A stretch of 64,000 nucleotides of DNA, taken from positions 620,001 to 684,000 of the forward strand of contig NZ_JACOFT010000002.1 of NCBI RefSeq assembly GCF_014699135.1, given 5' to 3'. The notes beneath the pieces are model-generated. The model had not been told where the DNA came from. It worked only from the letters and a program-made list of their open reading frames with translations, and searched no databases. Position numbers and translations under genes: made by a program. Numbering within the stretch: the first letter of the stretch is position 1; every line of letters starts with the position of its first letter. Positions 8,975-18,576 of this stretch are shown piece by piece. The stretch is from Cognatundibacterium aquatile. Lineage in GTDB: Bacteria > Pseudomonadota > Gammaproteobacteria > Burkholderiales > Burkholderiaceae_D.

Positions 8975-11266
8975 TCAGGCCAGTTTCAGCGGCAAACTGC
9001 GTAGTCGCTGGCCTGTCAGCTTAAATACCGCATTCGCCACCGCTGGTGCAATTGGCGGCACGCCCGGTTCACCGATGCCCTCAGGCGGCTCTGCACTCGG
9101 AATAATCACGACCTCAATCTGTGGCGCTTCGTTGATGCGCAACACCGGGTAATCGTGAAAATTACTCTGCACGACCTTGCCGTCTTTGATCGTCACTTCG
9201 CCATACAATGCCGCACTCAGACCAAAAATGACTGCCGATTCCATCTGCTGCGTAATGATATTGGGATTGACGGCAATGCCGCAATCGACCGCACAGACCA
9301 CCCGGTGTACGCGGATTTGTCCGTTCTGCACCGAGACTTCGGCCACTTCCGCGACGACACTGCCGAATGACTGATGCAAAGCGACGCCATGCGCACGACC
9401 TTCGGCTGGCTTTCCCGCTTTATTCATCGCGGCATCGAGCACCGTCAGATGACGTTTCCGGTTCGCCAGCAAACCACGCCGGAAATCCACCGGATCAGCG
9501 CCCGCAGCATGCGCCAGCTCATCGATAAAACTCTCTTTAAAAAAGGCATTATGCGAGTGCCCGACCGAACGCCAGAAGCCGACAGGCACAGGCGTAGGCA
9601 CAATCACATGGGCAATTTTCTGATGTGCAATTTGATACGGCATATCAAATTCACCTTCCGCCGTCGTCTTATCCGGCCCCGCCCCCGGCAAACCAAAAGT
9701 CCGTTTCAGCACCTGATGCATGATAGATCCAGACGCCGATTTATTATCGTAGGCCAGTACCTTACCCTTATCGTCAAGCGCCGCCGCAAACCGCGCCAGC
9801 GCTGCCGGACGATACATATCATGCGCCATATCTTCTTCGCGGCTCCAGATCAGCTTGACCGGCAAGCCCTGCGTCTGCTTTGCAATCGCCACCGCCTGCG
9901 CCACCATATCCACCTCTAAACGGCGACCAAAGCCACCACCCAGAAAACACATGTGCAACTGCACCTGTTCAGCACCGATGCCCGCAGCTTTGGCGGCCAC
10001 CGCCACGGCAATGCTTGGCACCTGGGTGGATACCCACAAATCCAGCTTGCCGTCTTTCAGTTGCGCCGTGCAATTCATCGGCTCCATCGTGGCGTGTGCA
10101 AGAAACGGGGCACGATATTCGGCCTTGATGGTTTTTGCGACCGAGGTGCCAGCTACAGCCACTTCCTTAGAGTCGGCCAAAATCGCAGCAGCATCACCTT
10201 GTTTGTAATAAGTGAAGCCAGATTCGCTATCGAGTTTTTCTGCCAGCTCTTTGAATACAGACTCCGTCGATAACTGCGCATGCGCACCGGCATCCCACTC
10301 CACCGGCAATGCGGCTAAGGCCGTTTTCGCCGTCCAATAGTTTTTGGCGACGACAGCCACACCAGCAACACCGGCCTCGCCAACGGCGGCGGAAAAATCG
10401 ACGACATGCGTGACGCCAGGCATCGCCAGCACCGGGGCCTGATCCACGCGTTTAATCTTGCCGCCGATGACCGGGCTTAATTTCAGTGCCGCGAACAGCA
10501 TTCCAGCCGGATGCGCATCGATCCCGAACTGCGCACTGCCATCCACTTTAGCTTTGGCATCGGTGCGCGGCTCGGGATGGCCGATCAGCTTAAATTCTGC
10601 AGGCGCTTTCAGCCGTATCTGCGCAGGCTTAGTTTCAGCTGCACTGGCTGCCAGCTCACCGTAAGACTTTTGCTTGCCGGATGCGTGCTTCACCATACCA
10701 TTCGCGGTCGTACACTGATCTGCAGGCACGTTCCACTCTTTCGCCGCTGCGGCAATCAGCATCGCACGCGCTGCCGCCCCCGCCTCACGCATAGGCAACC
10801 ACGCATCCTTGACGCTGGAAGACCCACCCGTTACCTGCAGGCCCAGTTCGCGCGCGGTTTTCAATGTCATCCACTGAGCGAATTGTTTGATCACACCTTG
10901 ATCGTCAGGATGAAAAGGCAGGCCATCGGCCAGCATAGAAAGATTGCCGTAGATTTTATCGATGGGCGCTGGCATGGTTTTGACTTGCGCCATCGCGACA
11001 TCAAGTTCTTCGGCCACCAACATTTGCAACGCGGTGTGTATACCCTGCCCCATTTCGCTGCGATGCATGGCAACAGTGACGCTACCGTCTTTGGCGATTT
11101 TTATCCAGCCATTGAGTGCGACTTCATCATTCACCACAGGCAAAGAATGCGCCGCATTCAAGCGCTGGCGCGGCGGCATGATCCCCCAACCGACAAGCAA
11201 AGCACCAGCAGCACCGGCTGCGCCTAAAATAAAGCGGCGACGCCCTGTTTTCTTGATGTCTGACAT
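8975..11266 (-). CDS. Tat-exported molybdopterin-binding subunit of xanthine dehydrogenase family (isoquinoline 1-oxidoreductase beta-like)
   Basis: Large subunit of a molybdenum hydroxylase, 763 residues, most like the IorB/isoquinoline 1-oxidoreductase beta group. The N-terminus carries a twin-arginine signal (RRRFIL, residues 9-14) followed by a hydrophobic Ala/Gly stretch, so it should be folded with cofactor and exported. Two aldehyde-oxidase/xanthine-dehydrogenase Mo-binding domains are visible, with LGGGFGRRLE as the pterin-binding motif and a C-terminal GEPGVPPIAPAVANA segment holding the expected catalytic Glu. The 2Fe-2S small subunit (IorA type) that normally accompanies it is not adjacent, so the electron partner is unknown. 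Substrate cannot be predicted. A good GGAGA ribosome site precedes the ATG at 11266. Confidence 0.9.
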   Translation of the reverse strand: MSDIKKTGRRRFILGAAGAAGALLVGWGIMPPRQRLNAAHSLPVVNDEVALNGWIKIAKDGSVTVAMHRSEMGQGIHTALQMLVAEELDVAMAQVKTMPAPIDKIYGNLSMLADGLPFHPDDQGVIKQFAQWMTLKTARELGLQVTGGSSSVKDAWLPMREAGAAARAMLIAAAAKEWNVPADQCTTANGMVKHASGKQKSYGELAASAAETKPAQIRLKAPAEFKLIGHPEPRTDAKAKVDGSAQFGIDAHPAGMLFAALKLSPVIGGKIKRVDQAPVLAMPGVTHVVDFSAAVGEAGVAGVAVVAKNYWTAKTALAALPVEWDAGAHAQLSTESVFKELAEKLDSESGFTYYKQGDAAAILADSKEVAVAGTSVAKTIKAEYRAPFLAHATMEPMNCTAQLKDGKLDLWVSTQVPSIAVAVAAKAAGIGAEQVQLHMCFLGGGFGRRLEVDMVAQAVAIAKQTQGLPVKLIWSREEDMAHDMYRPAALARFAAALDDKGKVLAYDNKSASGSIMHQVLKRTFGLPGAGPDKTTAEGEFDMPYQIAHQKIAHVIVPTPVPVGFWRSVGHSHNAFFKESFIDELAHAAGADPVDFRRGLLANRKRHLTVLDAAMNKAGKPAEGRAHGVALHQSFGSVVAEVAEVSVQNGQIRVHRVVCAVDCGIAVNPNIITQQMESAVIFGLSAALYGEVTIKDGKVVQSNFHDYPVLRINEAPQIEVVIIPSAEPPEGIGEPGVPPIAPAVANAVFKLTGQRLRSLPLKLA

Positions 11267-11347
11267 TACCTGGTCTCCATTTTCAGTATTTTTTATTTTT
11301 TAAATTAAGAGTGATCAAGGATCAATAAATTTGCCTCGGTTGCCGTC

Positions 11348-11536
11348 TCAGCTATTCCTTCGCGGATATCCTTGCGACAAAATACGTTGCCAGACGACTT
11401 CTTTTTGTTCTGCATTCATAAACACCCAGTCCGCCACTTCGGTGACAGTGCGGCCGCAGCCGCGACAAATTTCATCGAAGGTCGTGGAACACACCGCCAC
11501 ACAAGGCGTATCCGGGCGTTCTTTTGTTCCACTCAT
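11348..11536 (-). CDS. DUF1289 family small Cys-rich protein
   Basis: A 62-residue protein with four cysteines arranged CVAVC...ICRGCGRT, followed by ADW and WQRIL; this is the DUF1289 pattern, likely a small Fe-S or zinc protein of unknown function. It lies 81 bases upstream of the molybdenum hydroxylase gene on the same strand and may be co-transcribed with it. Function is not known for the family. Confidence 0.85.
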   Translation of the reverse strand: MSGTKERPDTPCVAVCSTTFDEICRGCGRTVTEVADWVFMNAEQKEVVWQRILSQGYPRRNS

Positions 11537-11901
11537 GATTCATACCATCCAGCGCAACTCTGCTTGTCTTTACCGTACAAGACGAAGCAGACACATTCAA
11601 AAAAATAAAAGACAGGCATGCACCTATCCGAGGAGTAATAGTAACGCTAATTATGCTGTATCGCTCTGGTGCGAAAGTTCTATTTCCGGCAAAACCGCCG
11701 ACTAGCCGCTGCTTTGATTGACAGCCACAGTCAAAGCACAGGAAAATTGAGCCTCTTCAGCTTGCGACTCAACATAAAAGGCACTGCAAACTGATCAACA
11801 CTGACCATCTGTAGCACCAGTTCCTGTCATCACTACCGCAGCGACACAGGTCGCAACCATCAGAATATTCTGGTTTCACTATTCAATAGAAAATGTAATT
11901 C
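11537..11901. other. 365-base intergenic region upstream of marC
   Basis: No convincing reading frame or known RNA is visible. The only clear structure is an inverted repeat GCTTTGA (11711-11717) and TCAAAGC (11731-11737) with a 13-base loop. It is not followed by a T-tract on either strand, so it does not look like a terminator. The region must hold the promoters of the divergent DUF1289 gene and marC. Confidence 0.5.
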
Positions 11902-12504
11902 ATGGCACAAGATTTTTTTCAAACCCTGATCCTTCTGGTCATCGTTACCGACCCGTTCGGCAACGTACCGATTTTCGTCAGCGCACTCTCACACGTTTCG
12001 CCAGAACGGCGTTGGCGCGTGATCGTACGCGAATGCGGCATTGCCTTTATTTTGCTGCTGCTGTTTATGTTTTTCGGCAAAAATTTTCTGACAGCCTTGC
12101 AATTATCAGAAATTTCCATCCGCATCGGTGGCGGCGTGATTCTGTTCCTGATCGCATTGCGTATGGTATTTCCGCAGGAAGGCGGGATTTTTGGCGACAC
12201 TGAGGACAATCACGAACCCTTCATTGTGCCGCTCGCCATTCCGGCGCTGGCGGGTCCGTCTGCACTGGCAACGGTGCTGCTGTTTTCATCTGACAATAAT
12301 CAGGAAATGCTGGTGCATCTGGGCGCGCTGACCGCCGTGGCGGTGGTCTGGCTGATCGTCTTACTAAGTGCAGAACGTATGCAACGAGTGTTAGGTGCTC
12401 ACGTGATGACGGCATTTGAACGCCTGATGGGCTTAATACTTGCCGCGATGTCGATAGAAATGCTGCTGGCCGGCTTCCGCGAATATATCAAAACGCTGAG
12501 CTGA
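11902..12504 (+). CDS. marC: MarC family (UPF0056) integral membrane protein
   Basis: A 200-residue protein with about six hydrophobic segments. The motifs LVIVTDPFGNVPIFVSAL, RIGGGVILFLIALRM and PLAIPALAGPSALATVLLF are characteristic of the MarC/YhgN family. These are inner membrane proteins of unknown transport function; the early link to antibiotic resistance is not supported for the family. The gene is monocistronic, with a strong hairpin terminator after it. Confidence 0.9.
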   Translation: MAQDFFQTLILLVIVTDPFGNVPIFVSALSHVSPERRWRVIVRECGIAFILLLLFMFFGKNFLTALQLSEISIRIGGGVILFLIALRMVFPQEGGIFGDTEDNHEPFIVPLAIPALAGPSALATVLLFSSDNNQEMLVHLGALTAVAVVWLIVLLSAERMQRVLGAHVMTAFERLMGLILAAMSIEMLLAGFREYIKTLS

Positions 12505-12546
12505 CGAAACATTCTCTAAGTCAGAAACAGAAAGAAGACCACGCGA

Positions 12547-12588
12547 TCAGCCTGAGTTTTTAATTGATTAAAATTCAGGCTGATTTTC
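12547..12588 (+). terminator. Rho-independent terminator after marC
   Basis: Perfect inverted repeat TCAGCCTGA (12547-12555) and TCAGGCTGA (12575-12583), extended by A/T pairs in the loop and followed by TTTTCT. Confidence 0.75.
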
Positions 12589-12621
12589 TCTGATGAATTC
12601 TTACTCTGACGCTCTCAGATT

Positions 12622-12750
12622 TCAGCCGACAACAGCCATATTCGCAACTGGCGGCAACTCTGCCGCAAACAACTTGCTGTTAAACGTGAAGTAGCCCAAT
12701 AAAAATAATACCAGGGCAATCAGGAACTGCTTCCAGAACTGACGATTCAT
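12622..12750 (-). CDS. 42-residue single-span membrane peptide
   Basis: A short frame beginning MNRQFWKQFLIALVLFLLGY and ending NMAVVG. It has a basic N-terminus, one hydrophobic helix (residues about 8-25) and a short polar tail. A strong GGAGA ribosome site precedes the ATG at 12750, and the gene starts 12 bases after the CoA-transferase stop on the same strand, so it is probably translated as the last gene of that transcript. I do not recognise a family. The spacing, ribosome site and membrane-like composition are the reasons for calling it. Confidence 0.6.
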   Translation of the reverse strand: MNRQFWKQFLIALVLFLLGYFTFNSKLFAAELPPVANMAVVG

Positions 12751-12762
12751 TGCGATCTCCGT

Positions 12763-14004
12763 TTAAATAATTTTTTTATTTTGTAATTCTGCGATGTCTG
12801 CCTCAGAGTAACCAAGCGCAGATAATACCTCGTCGTTGTGCTCACCAAGCTCAGGGCCCAGCCAGGCGGTTTGTCCCGGTGTTTCTGATAACTTAGGCGA
12901 AATCGCGGGCAACTTAATTCCCTCGCCATCCGCGAAATGATGCTGCTCAAACATCTGCCGCGCCTGAAATTGCGGATCATTCATCATATCGCGCACCGAG
13001 TATATTTTGCCGACCGGCACATCCGCCGCTTTCAGTATTTGCAAGGCACTATCGATATTCTGTGTCGCACACCAATCCTGTATCGCTGCATCAATTTCCG
13101 CCGTGCGCGGCACGCGGCCGTCATTCCGTACCAGCGCGTGATCATGCGCCAGATCTTCGCGCTGTATCGCCTTCATCAGGCGATGAAAAATCGCATCACC
13201 ATTGCCTGCGATCACAATATTTTCGCCGTCACCAGTGGTATAGGTATTCGATGGCACAATGCCGGGCAACGCACCACCGGTACGTTCGCGCACAACACCG
13301 GCAACATCAAATTCCGGTACCAGCGATTCCATCAGATTAAAGACCGACTCATACAAGGCAACATCCACCATCTGCCCCTGCCCGCCAACACTGTGTTCAC
13401 CGCTTTTTCCATTCCAGCGACCACCTGTGACATCACGATGGCGCAACGCCATCATCGCACCAATGACACCGTGCAACGCGGCGACAGAATCACCGATAGA
13501 AATACCCACCCGCACCGGCGGCCTGTCAGCGTGGCCGGAGACGTAACGCAAGCCGCCCATAGATTCACCGATAGCACCAAAGCCAGGTTGATCTTTCATT
13601 GGCCCAGTCTGGCCATAACCAGACAAACGCACCATGATCGTCGCCGGATTCAGCGCCTTCAACTGTTCATAGCCCAACTGCCATTTTTCCAGCACGCCTG
13701 GACGATAATTTTCGATGATGATATCGGCATCCAGCGCAAGCCGACGGGCGATCTCCTGCCCCTCCGCGCTTTTCATATTCAGGGTGATACTTTTTTTATT
13801 GCGTGCCTGCACACTCCACCAGAGTGAAGTCCCGTCTTTTAATACACGCCACTGACGCAAAGGATCACCACCATCCGGCGACTCAACCTTAATCACATCA
13901 GCACCGAATTCTGCCAGCATGCGAGCGCAAAAAGGCCCTGCAATCAGAGTGCCCAATTCAAGAACTTTGATACCTGCCAAAGGGCCCTTGCGATTTTGTG
14001 TCAT
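12763..14004 (-). CDS. CaiB/BaiF (class III) CoA-transferase family protein
   Basis: Family III CoA-transferases move CoA between carboxylic acids by an aspartyl-CoA intermediate. The 413-residue protein has the hallmarks LAGIKVLELGTLIAGPFCARMLAEFGADVIKVE at the N-terminus and NPATIMVRLSGYGQTGP in the centre. The usual catalytic Asp in the PG-(F/Y/M)-D motif is not obvious: the segment reads PGFGAIGES, as in a subgroup with the GFGAIGE-(A/S)-MGGLR signature. A short insertion (RWNGKSGEHSVGG) precedes the conserved GQMVDVALYE. Substrate cannot be assigned. It lies downstream of recR with a 174-base gap. Confidence 0.88.
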   Translation of the reverse strand: MTQNRKGPLAGIKVLELGTLIAGPFCARMLAEFGADVIKVESPDGGDPLRQWRVLKDGTSLWWSVQARNKKSITLNMKSAEGQEIARRLALDADIIIENYRPGVLEKWQLGYEQLKALNPATIMVRLSGYGQTGPMKDQPGFGAIGESMGGLRYVSGHADRPPVRVGISIGDSVAALHGVIGAMMALRHRDVTGGRWNGKSGEHSVGGQGQMVDVALYESVFNLMESLVPEFDVAGVVRERTGGALPGIVPSNTYTTGDGENIVIAGNGDAIFHRLMKAIQREDLAHDHALVRNDGRVPRTAEIDAAIQDWCATQNIDSALQILKAADVPVGKIYSVRDMMNDPQFQARQMFEQHHFADGEGIKLPAISPKLSETPGQTAWLGPELGEHNDEVLSALGYSEADIAELQNKKII

Positions 14005-14178
14005 GAGGTGGAAGAAAGTAAAAGGAAGTCAGGGAAGAAAGAAAGTTAATGGATTTCCGGGTCTGGATTGCGCCTCACAGATTCATCAACATCGATAGAA
14101 AAACAATCACTGAAACAATGCAGTGCACTCGCACGAACAGAACAAGGCAGTGGCATCAGCACAGACATTGTGATTGCT

Positions 14179-14775
14179 TCAGGTCGTACGCCGATCCAGC
14201 ATGGCGCGGGCAATCGTGCCAGCATCAACGTATTCAAGCTCGCCGCCAACAGGAACGCCTCGTGCCAGACGGCTGACTTTCAGACCACGTGCTTTCAGAG
14301 TTTCGCTGATGTAGTGCGCGGTTGCTTCGCCTTCGTTCGTAAAATTGGTCGCCAGAACCACTTCTTTCACAATGCCATTGGTCGCGCGTGCAATCAATTT
14401 TTCCAGATAGATGTCTTTCGGACCTATGCCATCAAGCGGCGACAAACGCCCCATCAGCACAAAGTACATACCTTTGAACGTCAGGGTCTGCTCTATCATC
14501 ATCTGATCTGATGGCGTCTCGACGACGCACAGCATGCTGTCATCACGCTCAGCATCCTGACATGTTTCGCAGATGTCGATCTCAGTAAAGGTGTTACAGG
14601 AAGCGCAGTGATGAATGCGGTCAACCGCATTCAGTAAGGCATGACCGAGCCCGGATGCGGCTTCGCGGTCATGTTGCAGCAGATGATACGCCATGCGCTG
14701 CGCAGACTTTGGCCCTATGCCGGGCAAGCGGCGCAGGGCTTCCGCCAGATGTTCGAGGCTACCGTTTTTTTTCAC
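14179..14775 (-). CDS. recR: Recombination mediator RecR
   Basis: RecR acts with RecF/RecO to load RecA at gaps. The 198-residue product has the N-terminal helix-hairpin-helix ([20 protein letters not shown]), a C4 zinc finger ([16 protein letters not shown]), a Toprim domain ([11 protein letters not shown]...) and the C-terminal [20 protein letters not shown] segment. It follows ybaB by 2 bases in the conserved dnaX-ybaB-recR order. Confidence 0.97.
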   Translation of the reverse strand: MKKNGSLEHLAEALRRLPGIGPKSAQRMAYHLLQHDREAASGLGHALLNAVDRIHHCASCNTFTEIDICETCQDAERDDSMLCVVETPSDQMMIEQTLTFKGMYFVLMGRLSPLDGIGPKDIYLEKLIARATNGIVKEVVLATNFTNEGEATAHYISETLKARGLKVSRLARGVPVGGELEYVDAGTIARAMLDRRTT

Positions 14776-14777
14776 GC

Positions 14778-15104
14778 TCAGAATGGCATTTTGAAGCCAG
14801 GAGGCAAAGGCATACCTGCCGTCAGACCTGACATTTTTTCAGCCGATGTTGCTTCTGCCTTACGCACAGCATCATTGAACGCCGCAGCGACCAGATCTTC
14901 CAGCATATCTTTATCATCGCCAAACAGGGATGGGTCAATGGTCACGCGCTTCACATCGTTTTTACATGTCATAACCACCTTCACCATGCCTGCTCCCGCC
15001 TGCCCTTCAACTTCGATCAGAGCGAGTTGATCCTGCGCTTTTTTCATATTGTCTTGCATAGCCTGCGCTTGTTTCATCAAGCCAGCGAGTTGATTTTTCA
15101 TCAT
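14778..15104 (-). CDS. ybaB: YbaB/EbfC family nucleoid-associated protein
   Basis: A 108-residue DNA-binding dimer of the YbaB/EbfC family, starting [22 protein letters not shown] and containing the [24 protein letters not shown] core. The position between dnaX and recR is the classic context. It is thought to bind DNA with little sequence preference. Confidence 0.95.
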   Translation of the reverse strand: MMKNQLAGLMKQAQAMQDNMKKAQDQLALIEVEGQAGAGMVKVVMTCKNDVKRVTIDPSLFGDDKDMLEDLVAAAFNDAVRKAEATSAEKMSGLTAGMPLPPGFKMPF

Positions 15105-15126
15105 AAGAGTTGCTCCTGAAAAGTAA

Positions 15127-15170
15127 GGAAATAAATAAATTAGGAAGGAAATAAATAAATTAGGAAGGAA
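15127..15170. repeat. Exact 20-bp tandem duplication between dnaX and ybaB
   Basis: The 20-base word GGAAATAAATAAATTAGGAA is repeated head to tail (15127-15146 and 15147-15166), plus four bases of a third copy. It sits in the 79-base spacer between the dnaX stop and the ybaB start, so copy number would change spacer length only. Confidence 0.85.
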
Positions 15171-15183
15171 TGAACAAACCAGA

Positions 15184-17394
15184 TCAGATCGGACGCACGC
15201 TGCCAGTCACAATCGCAGCGCCAAATTCCCGCATCAGGGTTTGCACGAAAGAGTCGTTTTGTATTGCCAGCTCAGCCTGTTGCTGCCGCACCTCGCGGTC
15301 CGCGACTGCTTTTGCGTTGGCCGTCAGTTCAACAGCACCGATTTTGCTTTCCACCCGAATGTTTTTACCGAAACGTTCGGATAAAGCGGCAGCTAACTTA
15401 TCGATACTCCCCGCAGACAATAAGGTCGATAGCGGAACGCGCAATTCAAACACAAAAGCATTCCCGTCTTGCTTGCAATGAATCAGTTCGCTTTGTTGCG
15501 CCAGTTGTTGCGCCACACCGCGCACAGGCAAACTCGCAGCCAGGACTGGCCAGTTACCATCCCATTCCAACGCTGGAACCGGGCCCGACCACAAAGTGCG
15601 GTCCATAGCCACTGGCTCGACGTTTGCCACCGGCGGAACTGTGGCAGTTGCCACAGCAGGCATTTCTGATACAGCCACTGGCGCCAAAGACTCAGCGACT
15701 GTATTTTGCTGAAAATTTCGTGTTACCGCAGGACTCGAAATCGGTGCAGATGCGGGCGCAGATGCGAATGCCGATGCCTGCCAGACGTCATCATCCCATG
15801 GCGGTGGCATATCATCCATGCCGACGGGCTCCATTTCCTGTGGTGCTCTGGCAGCCGCAGGCGTAGGTACCGGTGCAGGTTCAGTGGCGGGAGCAACTAC
15901 TGGAGCAATCTTAGCAACAGCAACCGGGGCAGGCATTGCAGAGGCGACAGGAGAAACAGGAACAACTGGCGTCACAATCGGCGCGACATCATTTTCTTGC
16001 TTCGATGCCGCAGGCTTTGACGTCGATCCGGCTTTTGTGCTGGCCGCTCGGGCAGCCGCAAGCGCGGCCATTGCAGGGCTCATCGGCTTTGCAGCCGGAA
16101 CAGCAGTTGCAACCGTCGCCGTTGGCTGAGTAGAGACATTCTGCTGAGTCTGAGCAGAGGCAGAATTGACCGCCGCCGTTGTAACAGGTATTGCAGGTGC
16201 CGCCGGTGTTGACGAAGCAGCTCCCCTTACCAGAGCAGAAGGCATCCCACTACCCGGCCGAGGAGCTGGCGATATACCCGTGCCGCCTGACTGCGTCAGC
16301 ACGCCACCATCCACCGGACGGAAAGCCAGCATACGCAACAGCGTCATGCTGAAACCGGCATATTCATCGGGGGCCAGCGCCAGTTCATTCCGGCCATGCA
16401 CAGCGATCTGGTAAAACAATTGCACTTCTTCTTTGTTAAATACGTTCGCCAGGCGCAACACCTGTTCACGCTCAGGCAAATCATCAGCAACCGCTGCTGG
16501 CACCATCTGCGCAATCGCCAGCTGATGCAGCAAAGTACCGAGATCCTGCAACGCAGATTTATACGACAAACTGCGTGCAGCCATTTCATCTGCCACATCC
16601 AGCAGAGCTTTGCCGTCATTCTCAGCCAGTGCATCCAATAAACGGATCAGATACGATTGATCCAGCGCACCGAGCATCCCTTGCACCGCGTCGAGACTCA
16701 CTTTACCAGCGGCATAAGCAATCGCCTGATCGGTCAGAGATAAGGCATCGCGCATAGAACCATGCGCGCCTTGCGCCAGCAAACGCAGCGCTGGCTGCTC
16801 GAATTCAATGTGCTCCTGTCCGAGAATATTTTCCAGATGGCCGACAATATGGCCCGGTGGCATTTGTTTGAGATTAAATTGCAGGCAACGCGACAAGACT
16901 GTGACCGGAATTTTTTGCGGGTCTGTCGTTGCCAGAATGAATTTGACGTGTTCAGGCGGTTCTTCCAGCGTTTTCAACATGGCATTGAAAGCGTGGTTGG
17001 TCAGCATGTGTACCTCGTCAATCATATACACTTTAAATCGTGCATTCGACGGCGCATAAATTGCCTGCTCCAACAGTGATGCCATTTCATCGACACCACG
17101 GTTAGACGCCGCATCCATCTCTATATAATCGACAAAGCGGCCAGCATCAATGGCGACACAGGCATCACAGACACCACAAGGGTTGGCGGTAATGCCGGTT
17201 TCGCAGTTAAAGGATTTGGCCAGTATGCGTGACAACGTCGTTTTACCGACACCACGTGTTCCGGTAAACAGATAGGCGTGATGCAACCGCTGCTGCTCCA
17301 GCGCATGCGTTAAAGCACGGACCACGTGCTCTTGCCCCACCAGCGTGTCAAAGCTTTTGGGACGATATTTTCGGGCGAGAACTTGATAGGACAT
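15184..17394 (-). CDS. dnaX: DNA polymerase III subunit tau/gamma
   Basis: DnaX forms the clamp loader core and, as tau, links polymerases to the helicase. The 736-residue product has a Walker A motif (GTRGVGKTT), the zinc-binding cysteines ([16 protein letters not shown]), Walker B (IDEVHML) and the SRC motif (LSRCLQF) in the first 370 residues. A Pro/Ala-rich linker and a C-terminal tau domain follow. I do not see an A AAA AAG slippery site, so the short gamma form, if made, may arise differently. It is followed by ybaB and recR. Confidence 0.96.
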   Translation of the reverse strand: MSYQVLARKYRPKSFDTLVGQEHVVRALTHALEQQRLHHAYLFTGTRGVGKTTLSRILAKSFNCETGITANPCGVCDACVAIDAGRFVDYIEMDAASNRGVDEMASLLEQAIYAPSNARFKVYMIDEVHMLTNHAFNAMLKTLEEPPEHVKFILATTDPQKIPVTVLSRCLQFNLKQMPPGHIVGHLENILGQEHIEFEQPALRLLAQGAHGSMRDALSLTDQAIAYAAGKVSLDAVQGMLGALDQSYLIRLLDALAENDGKALLDVADEMAARSLSYKSALQDLGTLLHQLAIAQMVPAAVADDLPEREQVLRLANVFNKEEVQLFYQIAVHGRNELALAPDEYAGFSMTLLRMLAFRPVDGGVLTQSGGTGISPAPRPGSGMPSALVRGAASSTPAAPAIPVTTAAVNSASAQTQQNVSTQPTATVATAVPAAKPMSPAMAALAAARAASTKAGSTSKPAASKQENDVAPIVTPVVPVSPVASAMPAPVAVAKIAPVVAPATEPAPVPTPAAARAPQEMEPVGMDDMPPPWDDDVWQASAFASAPASAPISSPAVTRNFQQNTVAESLAPVAVSEMPAVATATVPPVANVEPVAMDRTLWSGPVPALEWDGNWPVLAASLPVRGVAQQLAQQSELIHCKQDGNAFVFELRVPLSTLLSAGSIDKLAAALSERFGKNIRVESKIGAVELTANAKAVADREVRQQQAELAIQNDSFVQTLMREFGAAIVTGSVRPI

Positions 17395-17465
17395 CCTGCG
17401 ATTTTACCCTATTCGTTGCGCGACATAGTGCCTGCAGCAAAGGAAATTTAAATAACTGATCGCCA

Positions 17466-18260
17466 TCATTCCCGCCCTTCATGTCTATCCAATTGCTCCT
17501 GCAAATGCAGCATGATCTTATCCCGCTGACGCAGCTCTTCACGTAGAGCCTGAACTTCGCGCGTCAGCACCCGGATATCAGCATGAAATTCCCGCTCGAA
17601 CAGTTTTTCCTCTTCACCAACAAACAGCGCTGCGATATTTGCCGTGACTATAGAAAACATCGCGTAACCGAGCAGCACAATAAACACCGCAAAAATTTTT
17701 GATGCCGGGGTCGATGGCACAATATCCCCGTACCCAACAGTTGCTACCGTTGTAAACGCAAGCCAGACACCATTGGCGTAACTATTCACGTTCGGCTCCA
17801 GCCAGTAAAACCCGGCGCCGGCGGTGCTCAACATTAACAAAGCCAAACCAATCACCTGCATCAGGTGACTGGGTTTTAATTTCTGCAAGAGTAGCGTTGC
17901 CATCCTCAGCAGTATCACCGTGCAGAGAGAGAGTCGCAGCAACCACTCAATCACCCCCCACTCACCACTGGTCGGCCAGCCACTCAGCACACAACCAATA
18001 ATAATGATGGCGTCCATAATCAGTTTGCCGTGGCGACGGCGACGACGATGACGGTTTTTTGCCCACTGCAGATAAACATCGATAGAGATAATGAGCGCGG
18101 AAAAAATGTATGTACCGTGCCCGATTTTCCGATACACATCGGTCTCACCAGCCAGCAACAAATAAAAGGCGGGGATAGACAACAACAAGCCGCCCAGCAA
18201 AATGGGACGAGAAAACCACGCAATAAATCTTTGCGTCATCGGATAGAGAGTACGACTCAT
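17466..18260 (-). CDS. Voltage-gated-type potassium channel protein
   Basis: A 264-residue channel with six hydrophobic segments. The pore loop TTVATVGYGDIVPSTPA holds the K+ selectivity filter TVGYGD (residues 174-179). A very basic loop (NRHRRRRRHGK, about 69-79) lies after the second segment. The C-terminal 45 residues (EEEKLFEREF...QEQLDRHEGRE) look like a coiled coil. I chose ATG at 18260 (MSRTLYPM); a TTG 22 codons upstream and an ATG at residue 8 are alternatives, because no strong ribosome site decides. Confidence 0.88.
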   Translation of the reverse strand: MSRTLYPMTQRFIAWFSRPILLGGLLLSIPAFYLLLAGETDVYRKIGHGTYIFSALIISIDVYLQWAKNRHRRRRRHGKLIMDAIIIIGCVLSGWPTSGEWGVIEWLLRLSLCTVILLRMATLLLQKLKPSHLMQVIGLALLMLSTAGAGFYWLEPNVNSYANGVWLAFTTVATVGYGDIVPSTPASKIFAVFIVLLGYAMFSIVTANIAALFVGEEEKLFEREFHADIRVLTREVQALREELRQRDKIMLHLQEQLDRHEGRE

Positions 18261-18465
18261 TTCAAATATACATTTCAGAAGAAAAGACAGTGATTGGTAA
18301 TTCTGCGGAAAAAACAATGGATGCAAACAGCCATGATTTCAGCTTTCATTCTGGTGTGCAATTAAAATCAAAACGATTCCAAAATGAACGATGCTGAACG
18401 CAACAATGCCGGCGAAAAGTAAAAGTGGGAGAGTAAAAAACAGACGGATGGGAAACGGAGGAAGG

Positions 18466-18564
18466 TTGGCGAGCCTGATCTGCGGCACTTGCGGTAAATG
18501 ACTGTGGCTGCTTCGTTCCCGACCTGACCAGATTGGCCATGCCGCAATGCGCAGGGGCCCGCCA
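18466..18564 (-). ncRNA. ffs: Signal recognition particle 4.5S RNA
   Basis: The minus strand carries the conserved SRP RNA domain GGTCAGGTCGGGAACGAAGC followed by AGCCA. It contains a GGAA tetraloop closed by TCG/CGA and the asymmetric loop that binds Ffh. The ends pair: GGCGGGCC near the 5' end with GGCTCGCC at 18468-18475. A perfect TATAAT lies at 18571-18576 (minus), about 7 bases before the proposed 5' end. Ends are estimated to within a few bases. ffs close to dnaX is a common arrangement. An open frame of 87 codons covers this region on the same strand and should not be annotated as protein. Confidence 0.95.
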
Positions 18565-18570
18565 GTGCGC

Positions 18571-18576
18571 ATTATA
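18571..18576 (-). promoter_or_regulatory. -10 box of the ffs promoter
   Basis: Perfect TATAAT on the minus strand inside GCGC-TATAAT-GCGC, 7 bases upstream of the 4.5S RNA. A GC-rich segment after the -10 is compatible with a stringently controlled discriminator. No clear -35 hexamer at the right distance. Confidence 0.7.

Noticed and set aside
15184..17394. Programmed frameshift site in dnaX
   Set aside because: I found no A AAA AAG slippery heptamer in the region between the gamma and tau parts.
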